Shown here one piece after another: positions 1 to 13,258 of a DNA stretch of 64,000 nucleotides. Under the pieces are notes generated by a model, which saw nothing but the letters and a program-made list of their open reading frames with translations, was not told the origin of the DNA and searched no databases. This DNA comes from Morella rubra (lineage: Eukaryota > Streptophyta > Magnoliopsida > Fagales > Myricaceae), in the NCBI GenBank assembly GCA_003952965.2, contig CM025853.1:10549161-10613160 (forward strand). Reading direction: 5' to 3'. The translations under genes and the position numbers were made by a program. Within the stretch, counting starts at the first letter, position 1. Each line of letters begins with the position of its first letter.

Positions 1-987
1 TTGAAGGTAAAAATAAATAAATAAGCAAGCACAAATTACAACCATACTAGATCTTCAATCACCAACATTTGCTTGCACCGTGCCTGCAAAACACAGTAGC
101 ACCACCATACTTATCCAACCAAATTGAAACAACTCTCTAATTTTGTGCTTCTTTTTATGGGTAATTTAATTTTTTTTTTCCTGTGCTCTTCATTCTCACT
201 TATTGTCCATATTCATTTTTTATTTTTGGTAATACAAGTATGAAACTCTTCTTGAAATGAGGAGAACCTCAAGCACTTAATGTGTCTACAAGAGCATCTC
301 CTAAAGAATAATGGTCTAAGATTTATATGACTCAAAGTAAACAAAACCGGAAAAGAAACCCCGCCAACTACAGTTGGCCATTCGCACAAAGATGCAAGAG
401 ATCAAATTCGTTAACATTAATCTTCCCAACACCTTCAAATCTATGACTTTTCATCCCTCCAAATCATCCACACGAGGCCAAAAAGGCTCTGCATCTTGAA
501 TGAAGCTAGAATTATGTTCATCAAAGCATACTTACCAAAACAATTTATGTCCATCAAAATATCAATTCAAGCTACAAGAGAGATCAACCACCTTTCTGGC
601 ATCATCCATTGAACATTCAAAACCTAAAGAAAACAAGAGACGGCAATTCCCAACAAAAAAATCTAACCACAGATCAACGCATTATTCACCACCTTTAAAC
701 AAGCACTGCCAATTAACCACAATAACATTTCAGTAAATATGATTATGTGCAATTAACATTTTACTCAAAGCAGGGTAAAAAAAAAGGGCAACTCTTTCAA
801 AAGTGATCATTTGCCACTAAATGGAGCAACTGACATTTTCGATCTACCCCAACCATGAAAGGCTTCTGTCACATGTTGAGATATAAGGGTGCCAGTGGTC
901 TGTAGGCAAGTTATAGGGAACAAACCTAGATGATCTTACAATGGTTTTCTTATATGTAACAAGACCATAGTAGATAACAGTTGATAC
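1..987 (-). other. TAF2 intron sequence at left edge
   Basis: AT-rich sequence after the donor at 988/987 with no exon I could recognise. The next TAF2 exon should lie left of the window. The open frame at 500-736 on the plus strand matches no family I know and is probably chance. Confidence 0.5.
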
Positions 988-3900
988 CTGGAGCGCATAT
1001 CAAGAGCAGGTATAACATCACCGTTGTCATCGGACCCATCAGGTTTTGAACCTTTTTTGGACTTCTGGAAGCGTCGAGCAGCAAGCTTTGAATGGCATTG
1101 TATTTCCAACAGTTGCCATATATCTCCACCCATTGGCAGAATTGGATGGTCATACATACCATCAAGCTCATAAACTCTGATACTCATCATCCCAGGCCAA
1201 CCAATGTCCCCTTCTCGGTTTTCTGAATCTGCATTAATATTAACTGATGCACTTGAATCTGGTGAAGCTGTGCATCCACGTAAAACCGCCAATTCAACCA
1301 TATTCTTCCGTTTGTTATAGGAGAACCCCATCCTTATAATTAAAGTCCCAGGACAGAATATAAGCAAATAATAAATGAAGAGTCCAAACATCAATTAAAG
1401 AAATATTTACGTACAAACCATACTTTAGCGCTGGACACCCACATGACCCTACCCACCGAGGGAAAAATTCTTTGAGGAAAGGACGCTCGAGATTTCCAAC
1501 CTTATTAGCCAAATGTCGAAACTGCATTTCAGAATAATGTAAATACTTAGATAACTCCACATTATCCACAACAACCACCTTCATACTAATACTACAAGCT
1601 CCACATCCTGCCAATTAAAGCATCATGAATCAACACTATAGCTAAAGCAACAAAGTCCAGCAGCTATCCCTAACCACGTAACTACCAGCAGCCTTACCCC
1701 AATGTTTATGGTGATAGCATGCCAAAACTTCGCATCTTATATTTGCCAAATTTTCTACAATTGTTGAACCAATATTAGCATAGAAAGGTCCCTATTTATT
1801 ACACTTCCACAGAAATCTAGGCTCCATTTAGCTATTATGTATTTGATTTGCGAAGGAAATAAAAACAAATGCACAGCAAGTGAGTCCTCTACTTTATCCA
1901 GGGTACTTCCACCTACATTAAGCTTCTAAATAAAAATGTTGGTGTTGCATAACATTTCCAAGCAAACATCGTCAATTTCTTGGGCATGCACATGAAAAAC
2001 AGCCAGCGCTATCCCAACAATAATACCATTCCTCCACGATGTCAATCACTTCAACATATATCAACATGGAATTACTGTGCAGGATGACTTGACCTAGAAT
2101 AGAAACACCATCTCTAAAGTGACTGAAAGACAACTACTACAATAATTGTAGCATGAAAGTTCACAAAGAGTCATCACACATTCCCTTGACCACAGTTACA
2201 GCACTCTGAATAATTCATAGCCTTCAAGGAACAAGGTCTACAAGCTCCAGATTCATGGTAATTTCCTTGTCATATGTCACTTTTGGACTTTTGGACCCAT
2301 ATAAGTGACTTGACACATTGCTAGCATAGGTCATAGACCCCAGATTAACTCTGTTATGAAGGAGAAAATCTACGGAAAAAGAGGAAAGGATTTGGTCCTT
2401 TTCAAAGGCAATCAAAGAACCCAGTTCATTAAGTAATTGCTAAGTAGTCCCTAATCTTTGTCTGAGGAGGATAAAGCAGCACATTCAAGGACAAAACAGC
2501 AGGCTTGCCCCATCTTAAAAGTAAACAGCGCAGGTTCATCAAGAATAGCTGCATATTCCCTAATTGTTTGAGCTTTGTTTCAAGTGCAGAAATCGTTCAA
2601 TGATCTTTCCATTGCAGTTAGCAAAGTTTACGCTAGAGGGTTCATTTGCACCATGGATGATACACCCAATCTATGGACTCTCTGGTGAGATCATGTCTTT
2701 TGTCCCCTAAAGACGCCTCTCTCACTTTCAAAGCAGTAACTCTCTCCATCATAATATGTCCCTCTCAGCATGATGTCTCAGAACAAGCACATGATGTCTG
2801 AGAGCTTACCACCTCAAAAGGCAATGCAAATGACATCATGAGAGCTCCTACTTCGTACGCCTGACACTTAGCCTGCTATCTCATTAAGGTTCCCAACTTC
2901 AAGCCACGTGTCTCAACCCTCCCCCAAGAATTTTACAACCACCTCATTCAAGAACTCTAACACGAGAATAATACTGATCATGTAAACTCTAACATAGGAA
3001 TAATGCTGATAATGTGTTTATCTAAGATTCTTCTAATGGAACAGAGCAAAGTATAGTTCACAAACTTCTTGTGTGCAAAGTACAAATGGATGATAACACT
3101 TTGCTGTAGTAGAATGTCATTACCTCCTTTGTGCTTAGGGATCTAGAAGTACGAGTTGCATCTTGAGCCCGAGAAACTATCGTCTGCAAAATCTGTACAA
3201 ACAAGACAGGAAAGAAGACCATCAATATAGAAGATTGTGTACCGTAGTTATAGTCCATATTGGTACCCAGACTCATTGGCAAGCACACAACTAACAACAA
3301 AAGTACAAACTAAAACAACAACTAAATGAGTGCTGTAAACCAAATAGGAGTGTGAGAATTACGGGAGTAAAAAGTATGTTCTCCCACTGAAGCTTCTCTC
3401 CATCACTTTGAAAAGATATAATACAATCTGAGTAAAAAAAACACTTCAAGCAACTAGTGATTTTGGTATAGTCCCTTGTACTGCTATCACTTTTTCTAAT
3501 AAAATTGGCTTGCTAATCAAAAAACACTTCAAGCTAATATAACCCTATTGATATTAGCGAGTTACAAAACTAGCTAGCGAACTGATTCAGATAATTACGA
3601 CACTCAGATAAGTCTGTCAATGATAATCTTATGTATCTCTCCTTCTCTAGACAGCATCATAGAATCCCAACAAGGAATAGATAAATACCAGAACGCAACC
3701 CAATGTTTTGGTCAATAACACTGCTAACTGATCTATGGCTGCACACATCATACAACAAATTTTTTGTTGATTGGTTTGTCACAAACAAACTGGAAATCTC
3801 TTTTAATATTATTGGTTTATATAAGGAACTAGATTTGCTGCTATGTGAATTGCCACCTCATAATTACAAAGAATTTCAGGAGTGTATTTCTCCCCCTCCT

Positions 3901-6900
3901 ATTTGTCCTCACCACTAAATCACCTGCTAGGAATATGTGTAGACCCCATGCTTAAAGGTGAACTAGCAACTTCTACAGAAAATTGCGTGGTGAGAAGAGA
4001 ATGCCTAGAAAAATGTAAATAATAGAAAGTGCGGACTAAGAAACTTGTAAGGGCAATGGCAAGATCTGGATTGCTGAAGGAAAAATAGGATCAAGACTGC
4101 TCTGATACCATGTAAAGCAACTAGGAGTGTGAAACTTATGAGAGTTAGAAGTATATTTTTCCACTACGACTTCTCTTCACTATACATGGTGGAGATACAA
4201 AATTTCAGTCCTAAAAATTCTCACAAGATAAATAGGCATATCCACAAGAGATTAAGGTAAGAGTACCTAACCAAGAGATTAATGTAACTACAACACTGAA
4301 ATAATCTCATCTAACATACATGAAGTGCAAATGGCATGTTTAAAATAGGAAGGTGGAGAATGTGGGCTTAACAGCAGCATACGAGGGCAAGAAGAAGATG
4401 ATTAACAGGCTATATTCATATCACCTCATTAAAACATAGACTTGGATCCTAAACTTTTCCTCAAATTCACTAACATGAAAAACAATAGAAACCTTTTATC
4501 TCCACACCTTGCATTAACTGCTATTTCCATAAGCATAATGAGCAATTGAAACATCATCACACTCATGTATCACAAGAGGGTATTTACACCATTGCACATG
4601 CAGGATATGTTATGAAAGAACCAATTACTTGCTAAGAAGTACGACACAAACAAAATTCCAACCTTATTGTGTTGAACAAAATTCTGCAGAAAATGATGAC
4701 TCCACATTATATTTACATTGCACATCTTCCAGTTACCAAGAAGACTAATTCAGTACAAAACTAAATATGGAAAGCTCCCCATGACGTAAATGGGGGAACA
4801 AGAATCTTGCTGTCCAGTTAACAGAACACATTACTGCAAATGTGATGACATCTTAGAACAAGATGCAACTACTTCCACAATTAAATCCTTCATGCAGTCA
4901 GCTTTTGCCATCAAGTGCAAAACTTGTACATCACTAAAGGAAAAATGGCTCCAACTGGACCATCTTGCAGGGTTAGACTATTTAGTATACATGCAATCTA
5001 AATATTAACGTAGCTATCAAGGATCCAGTGGACCTTCAGTGAAATTTGACCAGCTGCACAATTTACAGAGCTTCTGAAAGGATCACCATATCACCTAGAG
5101 CAGAAAGGACTTAAAGCAAAGAATATAACTTGGGGTCTAAAAAAGGGACCTTCAAATGAATAAATACGAGGTTGTAATAACTGATGAAAACAGCTTAATA
5201 AGGTTGAATACATACATTACACATTCACTTCCTTTTACCTGTGCATTTACCACTTTATGTGACAGTTATCCTCTACAATTGGTTCAATACAAGTCATGGC
5301 TTCAGGAGCTACGCAATTTACTAGACCTCCTAACTCAGCTACCTTATCCCAAAACCAGAAGTATATAAACAACAATCAAGGGAAAACACTATTACAACAG
5401 AAGAATGTGACTCCAAAAAGAAAGCTCTCATTCGTAAACCAATCAAACTACTCAAAATGCAAAAACTTATCATCACAAGGCTCCATAACAATGACGAAGT
5501 ACTAGTGTATGCCACAATACCAAAAGTTCCCACCAAGTACTCTTTATCTAATTGAAAAAAGACCAGCACATGCAACAAAAACTCAAGAATTGTTCTCATT
5601 TCTCGGTGATCAAGATTAGTAGCAGGACAAGAAAATATCAAGAACTAAGAGCTCTTACATTACGGAAAGACTCAGGCCCCATCTGCTTTTCCAACATTTG
5701 GATGATTGCCACCTTTGAAGAATCAATCAATCAGTCACTTAGAAGTGCGATTAAAAATAATTTTAAAAAACGAAGAAGGATTCAAAGAGAGGGGGAAATG
5801 CAAAGTGAACTTACAGATTTCCATGATCTTATTTTGCCAAATAGACCAATGCACTGTGTTCCATACAAATCCCTACAAGCTGCAGAGAGACTCAAAGCAG
5901 TTGCTCCACCATAATCAGCCTTGCAAACAGCACAATTTGCCTGCAATTGGATAAATAATGTAGCATTGATTTGTGTAATAAACTACAAAGGGACTACATG
6001 AAACTAAAATCCTCATTTTCATTTTCCAGAAAACAAATTTTTACAACCGTTAAGTTTGAACCTAAATGCACATAGAAAAATAAATTTTTCATTCAAGGAC
6101 AGTGATAAACTGGTCAGTAGGACTGTAAATGAACCAAATTGTTCATGAACATCTCAACTAAGCTCGTATAAGCTTGGCTCGAGCTCGATTCGTTCAATAA
6201 ACAAGCTGAGTTCGAACATCATTTTTGTCTCGAATATTAAACGAGCCAAACTTGGTTAAACTTGGCTCGGCTCGGTTTAGGCTCGTGAACAAAACTCGTA
6301 TAAGCTCGACTCAACTCATTTGAGCTCGTTTAAATCTTGTAATATGTGAAGACATATAATATATATTACACTTGTATGTATTATATTCTTTGTGTTTGTC
6401 ATTTATATATTTCGATATACGCTATAACTTTATGTTTAGTATCATTTAAATATCTACATAGCATATTTACTTATTTTATATATGTATTATGGTGTATATT
6501 TAGTTTTTATGATATTAGCATGCACTTAAAATAACTTATATAACCTAATATATTTAATTCTCTGTCATTTTATACTATTAGCTTATGTTTAATATAACTC
6601 ATATTCTTATAATATGTTAAGTTGCACTACTAAGGCATATACCTATCGTATGTCATTTTTGTATATATAAACATATATTTGGTTATGCACTTTAGTATAA
6701 GCTTGATTCAATATATTTAGTAATTAAATATTTTTTTATTTATATAAAATTAAATATTTATAATTGTTTGAAATTTAATATGATATTAATGTATGTATAA
6801 CTAGTCATTTATTTTGTTATGCATCTTAATTTAAGTTCAAAGCACTGTGCAAATATATGTTTCTTTCTATGTCATAACCAAATATATGTAATTACATGTC

Positions 6901-9900
6901 AAAATCTTTTATATGTTTCTTGAACTATATTTCTACATACCTTGACTACTAGTATTGAAATTAAAATATAAAGCTCAAGAACAATCTATTTAGCGGTTGG
7001 CTAAGGACAATGGGACAACTCTACCCCAGCTGCATTATTCATTCTCCGATACCACTCATTACTCTTTTGGTGTATTTTTATATTGTGAATGTGTTAATAT
7101 CTCTTTTGTGTTGTGCGACGTAAGGCCTTAATTAACTTCTCTATATTTGTTTTACTGAGCTGAAAATTGTTTATTTTTTTGGTATCATTGTTTGTTTTAC
7201 TAAGTTATAGATTGTTTCTTTTTTATTTTTGTTAAAATCTAAGTTGATAATGGCTTGTAATAAATTGCTAAATGAAGGTTTTCTCCAAAAAATCATGCAA
7301 CTCCAAAAAATCATGAACGCTTAGATTTTTTTTTTTTTTATGTGTCCATGAACTCTATTTAGACCTTAAAATATACCTATTACTTGAGTGATTGAAATTA
7401 TTTGAAAGAAAAAAAATAAAAATGGAACTTGAGCTCGAGCTCGAGCCAAGCTCGATAGGTCGTTTGTTTATTTTTTCTCGAGCTCGAGCTTTGATTAAAA
7501 TTCAACAAACTGAATTTGAACAGGGGTTTTCAACTTTTATTTAAGCATATATGTGTTAAACGAGCCGAGTTCGAACATTCAATACTTAGCTCGACTCGGC
7601 TCATTTACAATCCTACTAGTAAGTGTGGGATTTTTTTAACAAAGTGAAATAAAAGAGAAATTAAAATATTATTGATAAAATGTACAAAAAGAAGTGGAAA
7701 GGGAGAGAAAAGTCCAAGAAATAAAAAATACTGCAGGCATATGTGACGACAAAGGAAAAAATCTAAGAACCACTCGAATTCTTTGCTTTTCGAATAAGAA
7801 AATGAAATTTCAACAAGGGTACTGCAGGAACAACCAAATGAAGAAAAAACCATCAACGAAGAAAGACACAAGAAAAATATGGCATTTGAACAAACTGTAC
7901 AAGCCCACAACATTATCCACAGATTCCAAAATAAAGGTGAATTTTCACAAGAAATGGCAAGCAAGAGCGAAGAATATAAGGTACTTCTCCCCTTGATAAA
8001 TCCGTCACCCAACACATTGGCACTAGCCCCAAGATGCACTTAAATCACAATCTGATTTAACAACTCAATGCAAACAGCTCACGTACATAACGGATATAAG
8101 GTATGTGGCATGTGCACGGACCAAGCGAGAAACAAACCTTGAATCTCCGATAACGTGCTTCATTATTTCCCAAATTTTTCTTGATAAAATAATCCGTCAA
8201 GAAACCGGCAAGGCCATCCAGCAGCCACTCTAACCAATGACAGAAGAACAAGGGTTATCTCATCCCTTAATTGATATACAACAGTACCAGATACTATAGA
8301 TTCAGCACCGGACAAACCCAAAATGTTCTACCAGCTTACCATCATTTGGTGCCTCAGGAGTAATATAGACACCAAACCACTGTCTTGCAAGGGCAAAAGC
8401 AAGTTTAATCCTCGTGTCTATGGTCTGTCACCACAAAGAGCTACCATCAATTCAAACAGAAAGTGATTTTTTTCCTTGTGAAGTTATTGTTATACACCAC
8501 AGTAAAAAATCAAAAGGTGCAAAGTGAGAGATAAAATCGTCATTTAGGCACAAAAAAATTACTTGTCATTTAGACGCAAAAAAATTGTTTTTATCTAAGC
8601 CTCTATTTGGGTGGTTTTTTTCACAATCACTCTTTTACCAACTCTAATACTTTTTTACAAACTCGAACAACTTTTTCACCTATTCTAAGAGAATTTACAC
8701 TACCTCTAACAACAAAAAAATGGGTAAAATTTTTTTTTATCCATCCAAACACAAGCTAAATTTACGAAAAATTTGACTACAGGTACAAAGTGTTTGCAAT
8801 CAATATTTTACAGGTAAATGCCTGCAATCAATAGCTGGGGCATGAATTGCGACAAAAATAATACTTTAGGGTTCGATGTCCAAAGTGTCAAAATCTCCTA
8901 TTGTTGGATGGTGCAAAATGTATTTATAGTAAAAACATTCTACATCTAGACAAAACACGGCCTAAGTAAAATTTACACTTGCTCTTCCACGTATTTTTGT
9001 TGTCCTATAATAATTTGAGCACTGCCTTCTAAGTTTGTATTATCGAAGTGATGAATATAACAAACAAAACAGTACGTAGGGATTTCCATAAGAGAGAGAG
9101 GTTAGAATAAAATGCATGGCACATCAACTATAATTCCTAAAAAAAAAAAAAAACTCTAAAAATAGGGTGTTCCTGGTTCCACCTACAAAACAAAAACATA
9201 CTAAACAATTTCCACATTCCCTAATCGTTCTCATTTTCTAAGAATGAAAATATTCTTCTGTTCACCAAAGGGCCAAAGTAGGCAAAAAAAGAGCATAACT
9301 TTCCCCTCCTAAACCCACTAAGCGCAATAGAGTGATAGCTTACAATGGTTTTTGCATTCAAAGAATTACGCCCCCGGGGGGCGGTATGATACAAATATAG
9401 AAAATCAGCTTGCATCCATCAATTCATCCTATCATACATGTAGCATACAGTCTATTTATATAATTACAGAACAGATGCATATGAGAGAAAATTTCAACCA
9501 CACTTGGCAATAAAGTAAATGACCAACCTCATCAACAATCTTCTCGTCAAATAGTGCTTGAGAACTAAAGATGCTCATGGAAGCTCCCAAACTTACTGAG
9601 GATACTACCATATCAGGCTCAATAAAAACTTGCTTGTATGACTCAAACGGAAAGTCTACTGAAAGGTAATCCTTATAACAGCTACAAAAAGTAACACTTA
9701 GTGTTAAGATATGATGAAAGAGGAAAAAAATACAAGAATGAACTTAGACCAACAATAGTCACATGACAAGGATGAAAACCTGAATGCACTATGGAAAAAT
9801 TCCATAGTGTTTCGAAGCTTTGACATATTGGCAGACAAACAAATGTGTGATATGAGATTAAACTGGTGGTCCGGAAGGATTTCAAATGGAGCCACTGCCA

Positions 9901-12900
9901 AAGATATCCACTGAGCCGCAACTGGCACATTTAATTTATAGATGTATGTTTTCCGGGGGGGATCATCCTTGGTCAAAACCTGCAAAGTGTAACTGGCAGT
10001 ATTTAAAATGTTCAATAAGGAGGAAAAAGGAAACAATAAATGACCTCAATGTTTATAACCAGCTGAATGGAGATTGTAATAATAAGTAACTAAAGCCAAA
10101 GAATAGACAATGCAGAAGATGAAATAAAATCAAGTGCCCTTACTAGTGCCTCAAGATGCAAGCAAAACAAACATCAAAGCTAATTTTACAGAGCTAGCAA
10201 AGCTATTTATCTAATTACATGCCCATCATTGATGTTATGCAATTCCTGTCTTATAAAATTAGCAGCAGAAAAGATCAATCTAAAATAATCATTCTTGTGA
10301 AATCAAAGTTCTACTATTAATCAAAACTCAGACAGCCCAGCATGGGGGGTTACCTTAATCAAGAGCAATTTCTCAAATTTCCTCTTCCAATCTTCAACTT
10401 GTAACCCAATTCTAGGCATTTCTAGATTAGAAAATATTCTGTTTGGAAATAGATTCAAACCTGAGAATATCACTAATCATAAGCTTTTCAAAGATGGTAG
10501 AGGTGTCTCATCTCCAATATCAGGTCAAAAAGGCACTTCCACAACAGCACAGAGAATAAAAGAAAGTTATTTATCTCTTGGGATCAAGACTGGTGCCATG
10601 CAGAGCAATATTATTGTTATCCAGGGGACCAATGACAAGGTTATTGTCAACTTTGCTCGATCCCAGGGATGTGTGCAGTGAGCGTGGATTGAACATGCGA
10701 CCTTCAGACCTTACTGACGCTCTCCCAACTGACCTATCCCAGCTAAGTATGAACCAGTTGGGAATCGACTATGAAGTTGCAAGCATCTAATATTATTTGG
10801 TTGGCCGAGAGGGCCACCAAAGAACATGTAAAACTAGGATCTAGAATTTCCTTATTGACAGAAAATCATCATAGGAGCCAAAAGTTCAGGAGAGCAAAGA
10901 GGAAAAAAATAACTGACGGTTATTAGAGCACATAAAATCTATGGTCAATCCACAGTATGTCATGTCATCCACAAACTGAGCAAAGGCACCATGCCCAAAA
11001 TAGAGAACTGAAAAAGCAACTTTTGTTGTTGAGACTTTCATGTGATCCAGCTCCAAAATTCTCAAAGGAAGCAAATTCGATACATAAATTTCCTGGATAG
11101 CATTCAATGATCTTACTACCACATATATCTTCAAAGCACAAAACAGTTTCCTAGGAAGGAAAAGGGGGGCCCAAAGATCCCTGCCAGATGTTCCAACTTG
11201 TTGTCTACTATTGTTCAAGCATTGTCCCATCAGTCCAAGAAAACAACGTTTTGCACTAAATAACAAACCATTATCGTACAAGCTTCTAGATAGTGCATTG
11301 TTCACCTCCCTCTCAAATCTCTCTCAATATGTTGTTTTAACTTCCCAGTATCTATTGATGTTTCCTGAGAAGGATTTTGCAGGGTCCATTGTGGTCCAAA
11401 CACAGGTTTTCTCTTCTTTTTTCATTGACCCCTTTCCTGGCTCCAATACTTGACAGCTGATCCTTAGTTTTCTTTTCATCTCCACGATTGACCTAGAAAA
11501 GTTATTTTAATGCAAAACTTATTTTGCAACCCCTTAAGGGAGTGAGAGCATATAAAGTTCATTAAACAAAAGGTACTACTAAAACATAAACTACAGTACA
11601 TGATGGAGTCACACTGATTCTACAACAAGTACTGCAATTAAACCAACAGATGACCTTTTACCTTTTCTATGAAATTATAAATGTGGAATGAGATTTTTGA
11701 CTTACTTAAACAGAGAACATAACAGTCTTTATATTTTTTTTTCCTGGGCAACAGTATAATATTTAAGAACAAGAGTTCATATGTAAGGTACTTAATCAAT
11801 TGCCAAATGCATAGTGTGAAAAATAGCCAAGATCGAAATCCCAGCATTCTATGTGGTGTCCAAGCCAATTGGTGAGACAATCACTACTCCAGTTACTAGA
11901 TTACTATCAGCCATCTATCCCAAAATGAAAGGGATGAAATGGGGGACGAAAAAAGAGAAAGCAAAAACCAATCCTTTAGCAGTAGCGCTTCACGTTCTTT
12001 CCATCCCCGTAGTTGGGGGGGAGGGGGGGATATTATTCACACCTTTCAGGGAAGAGCTCATGAACCCAGTACTCATATACAAAGTATCAAGTACTGACCT
12101 GGTATTGCAAGTTTCCATTGCTGACAGCCACAAGATTTTGGGCAACCGTGAACTCAAGATCATAGCTGAATATTTAACATGAAAACCAGAAGCTCATATG
12201 CTATGAATTGTGAAAGGGCAAAAATTACCAAGAAACGCCCAGAAAGTCATACAATCACACCATACATACCAGCAGTGCTGTGAACTGTCGTCCATACAAG
12301 GGAACCAACACCGTGCACGCCTTATCTGGTTATCAGTATGCAGCACATTATCCTTGAAGTGAATCCCCGTCTCTGCTTTCTCTACCCAATAATCAATACG
12401 AATCATTCTCACATTCTGCACCCAACATTGACCTACATGAGAAAACACGGCTACAAGAAGAAAAAAAACTTACCACAACACCCACTGTGTGCACTGAAAG
12501 CACACCATTCTCTTTCTTTTTCCTTTAAGAGTCGGAAAATAAAATGATAGGTTCAACCTCAAAGCTTCCCAGACATGTGCCTATCCTGCTTAACCACTGC
12601 TTGTCTGCTTCTACACTTTGGTTTCATGCCTAGTGTAAGTTTCAATATTTTCTACATTGCACAGGTACCATTAGACTAGTGCCCTCGTTATATAGCTCTA
12701 GTGGCAGATAAGCCGCTGGGTTCACATTGGTCAGTGTAAAACATGCAACGTACACAGACGCGCACGCAAACACACACATTTAAACATATAAGCTACCAGC
12801 AAAAACTAGGCACGCACCGCAAATAATTCCCTCAACGGCCAAGCACTACTCCCGCATTCAAGACCCACATGAACCCACGATATTAACCTAAGCAAAAGGT

Positions 12901-13258
12901 CACAATATTTCGGATAGGAACTATAACCTGCTGCCTGGCCTCTCCAGCCGAATGAAACCCGTTCTCTGCCGTAGGCTGCGGTTCACTTCCACACTTCAAA
13001 CCCTTACAGCAATTAATCAACAAATTTGGTACCAATTCCTTCTCAAGAACCGATACATAGGCCGACGCTGCAGCGTCAGCTGCCAAGCTCGGCGTTGAAA
13101 CCGCGCTCCACCTCTTCTCGCCATCCTCATGATGCTGGTGCGGGTAGTACTCGAACTCGGCCGCCTCCCCATCAACTAAAACACTCCCAATTCCCAAATT
13201 CTCCGCGTGCAACCCTACAATACCAATCTCTGGGACGGCAATTTCCAACTCCGTATGC
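988..13258 (-). CDS. TAF2: TAF2, TFIID subunit 2 (partial: first exon not found, 3' end beyond left edge)
   Basis: TAF2 is a TFIID subunit that helps bind core-promoter DNA in the nucleus. Exons in gene order: 13258-12928, 12415-12270, 12165-12099, 9979-9780, 9681-9528, 8424-8340, 8229-8138, 5940-5815, 5712-5659, 3192-3124, 1521-1424, 1332-988. All joins keep phase and use GT-AG, giving about 589 codons. Recognised blocks in order include [101 protein letters not shown] and [15 protein letters not shown], which I know from plant TAF2. The M1-peptidase zinc motif is degenerate: FALARQWFG stands where enzymes have HELAHQWFG, so no catalysis is expected, as in other TAF2 proteins. The last visible exon ends in phase 2 and the rest lies beyond base 1. 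The first visible exon begins inside a codon, so a short upstream exon is missing. Introns are rich in mobile elements. Confidence 0.93.
3334..4330 (-). mobile_element. Degenerate Copia/TRIM-like LTR element in a TAF2 intron
   Basis: On the minus strand, TGGTATCAGAGC (4110-4099) matches the initiator tRNA-Met primer site used by plant Copia and TRIM elements. It abuts a sequence ending TTTACA, so an LTR edge lies at 4111. The block starting at 4111 (tgtaaagcaactaggagtgt) recurs in diverged form from 3334 (tgtaaaccaaataggagtgt) for about 90 bases, as expected of a second LTR. No coding domain is seen between them. The outer right edge is a guess. A short LINE tail is nested in the left copy. 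Confidence 0.45.
3452..3523 (+). mobile_element. 72-bp 5'-truncated LINE tail with target-site duplication
   Basis: The segment ends with a LINE-type 3' tail (ccttgtactgctatcac, then taataaaattggcttgct and an A run). It is flanked by an exact 11-bp duplication, acacttcaagc, at 3441-3451 and 3524-3534. The tail resembles that of the LINE at 32762-33238. It lies antisense to TAF2 in the intron between exons 3192-3124 and 1521-1424. Confidence 0.8.
6118..7615. mobile_element. hAT-like non-autonomous DNA transposon, about 1.5 kb
   Basis: The ends are inverted: TAGGACTGTAAATGAACC at the left, and the right end read in reverse is TAGGATTGTAAATGAGCC. The flanking 8-mers ctggtcag (6110-6117) and ctagtaag (7616-7623) match at six of eight positions, which fits an aged 8-bp hAT target duplication. 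Subterminal regions are dense in gctcgagctcg-type motifs, and the core is AT-rich with no transposase. It lies in the TAF2 intron between exons 8229-8138 and 5940-5815. Confidence 0.7.
8600..8756. mobile_element. Tourist/Harbinger-like MITE (157 bp, TAA target site)
   Basis: The termini GCCTCTATTTGGGTGG and, in reverse complement, GCTTGTGTTTGGATGG form an imperfect inverted repeat. TAA occurs on both sides (8597-8599, 8757-8759). The interior is AT-rich without coding potential. It sits in a TAF2 intron and resembles the element at 16565-16760. Confidence 0.65.
10674..10743 (-). pseudogene. tRNA-Phe-derived sequence with damaged anticodon arm
   Basis: Read on the minus strand, the D-arm part (GGTCAGTTGGGAGAGCGTCAG), the stretch GGTCTGAAGGTCGC and the T-arm part TGTTCAATCCACGCTCA closely follow plant tRNA-Phe. 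The anticodon stem-loop is about three bases short and has no GAA anticodon in place, and the acceptor stem is mismatched. Pol III A and B box-like sequences remain. It is either a tRNA pseudogene or the head of a tRNA-derived SINE, inside the TAF2 intron 9980-12098. Confidence 0.65.
10886..11305 (-). other. Unidentified open frame in a TAF2 intron
   Basis: A 139-codon open frame on the minus strand, in the same orientation as TAF2 but not joining its neighbouring exons in phase. Sequence to its right (to about 11450) is partly open in the same direction but interrupted. I recognise no domain. It may be a fragment captured by a transposon or simple chance, and I assign no function. Confidence 0.2.

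Noticed and set aside
1417-1424. Donor AAAGTATG/GTTTGT for the TAF2 exon 1521-1424
   Set aside because: It breaks the frame into the next exon. AAA/GTATGG restores [12 protein letters not shown], which matches the family.
10674-10743. Functional tRNA-Phe gene
   Set aside because: The anticodon loop is incomplete and the acceptor stem is mismatched.
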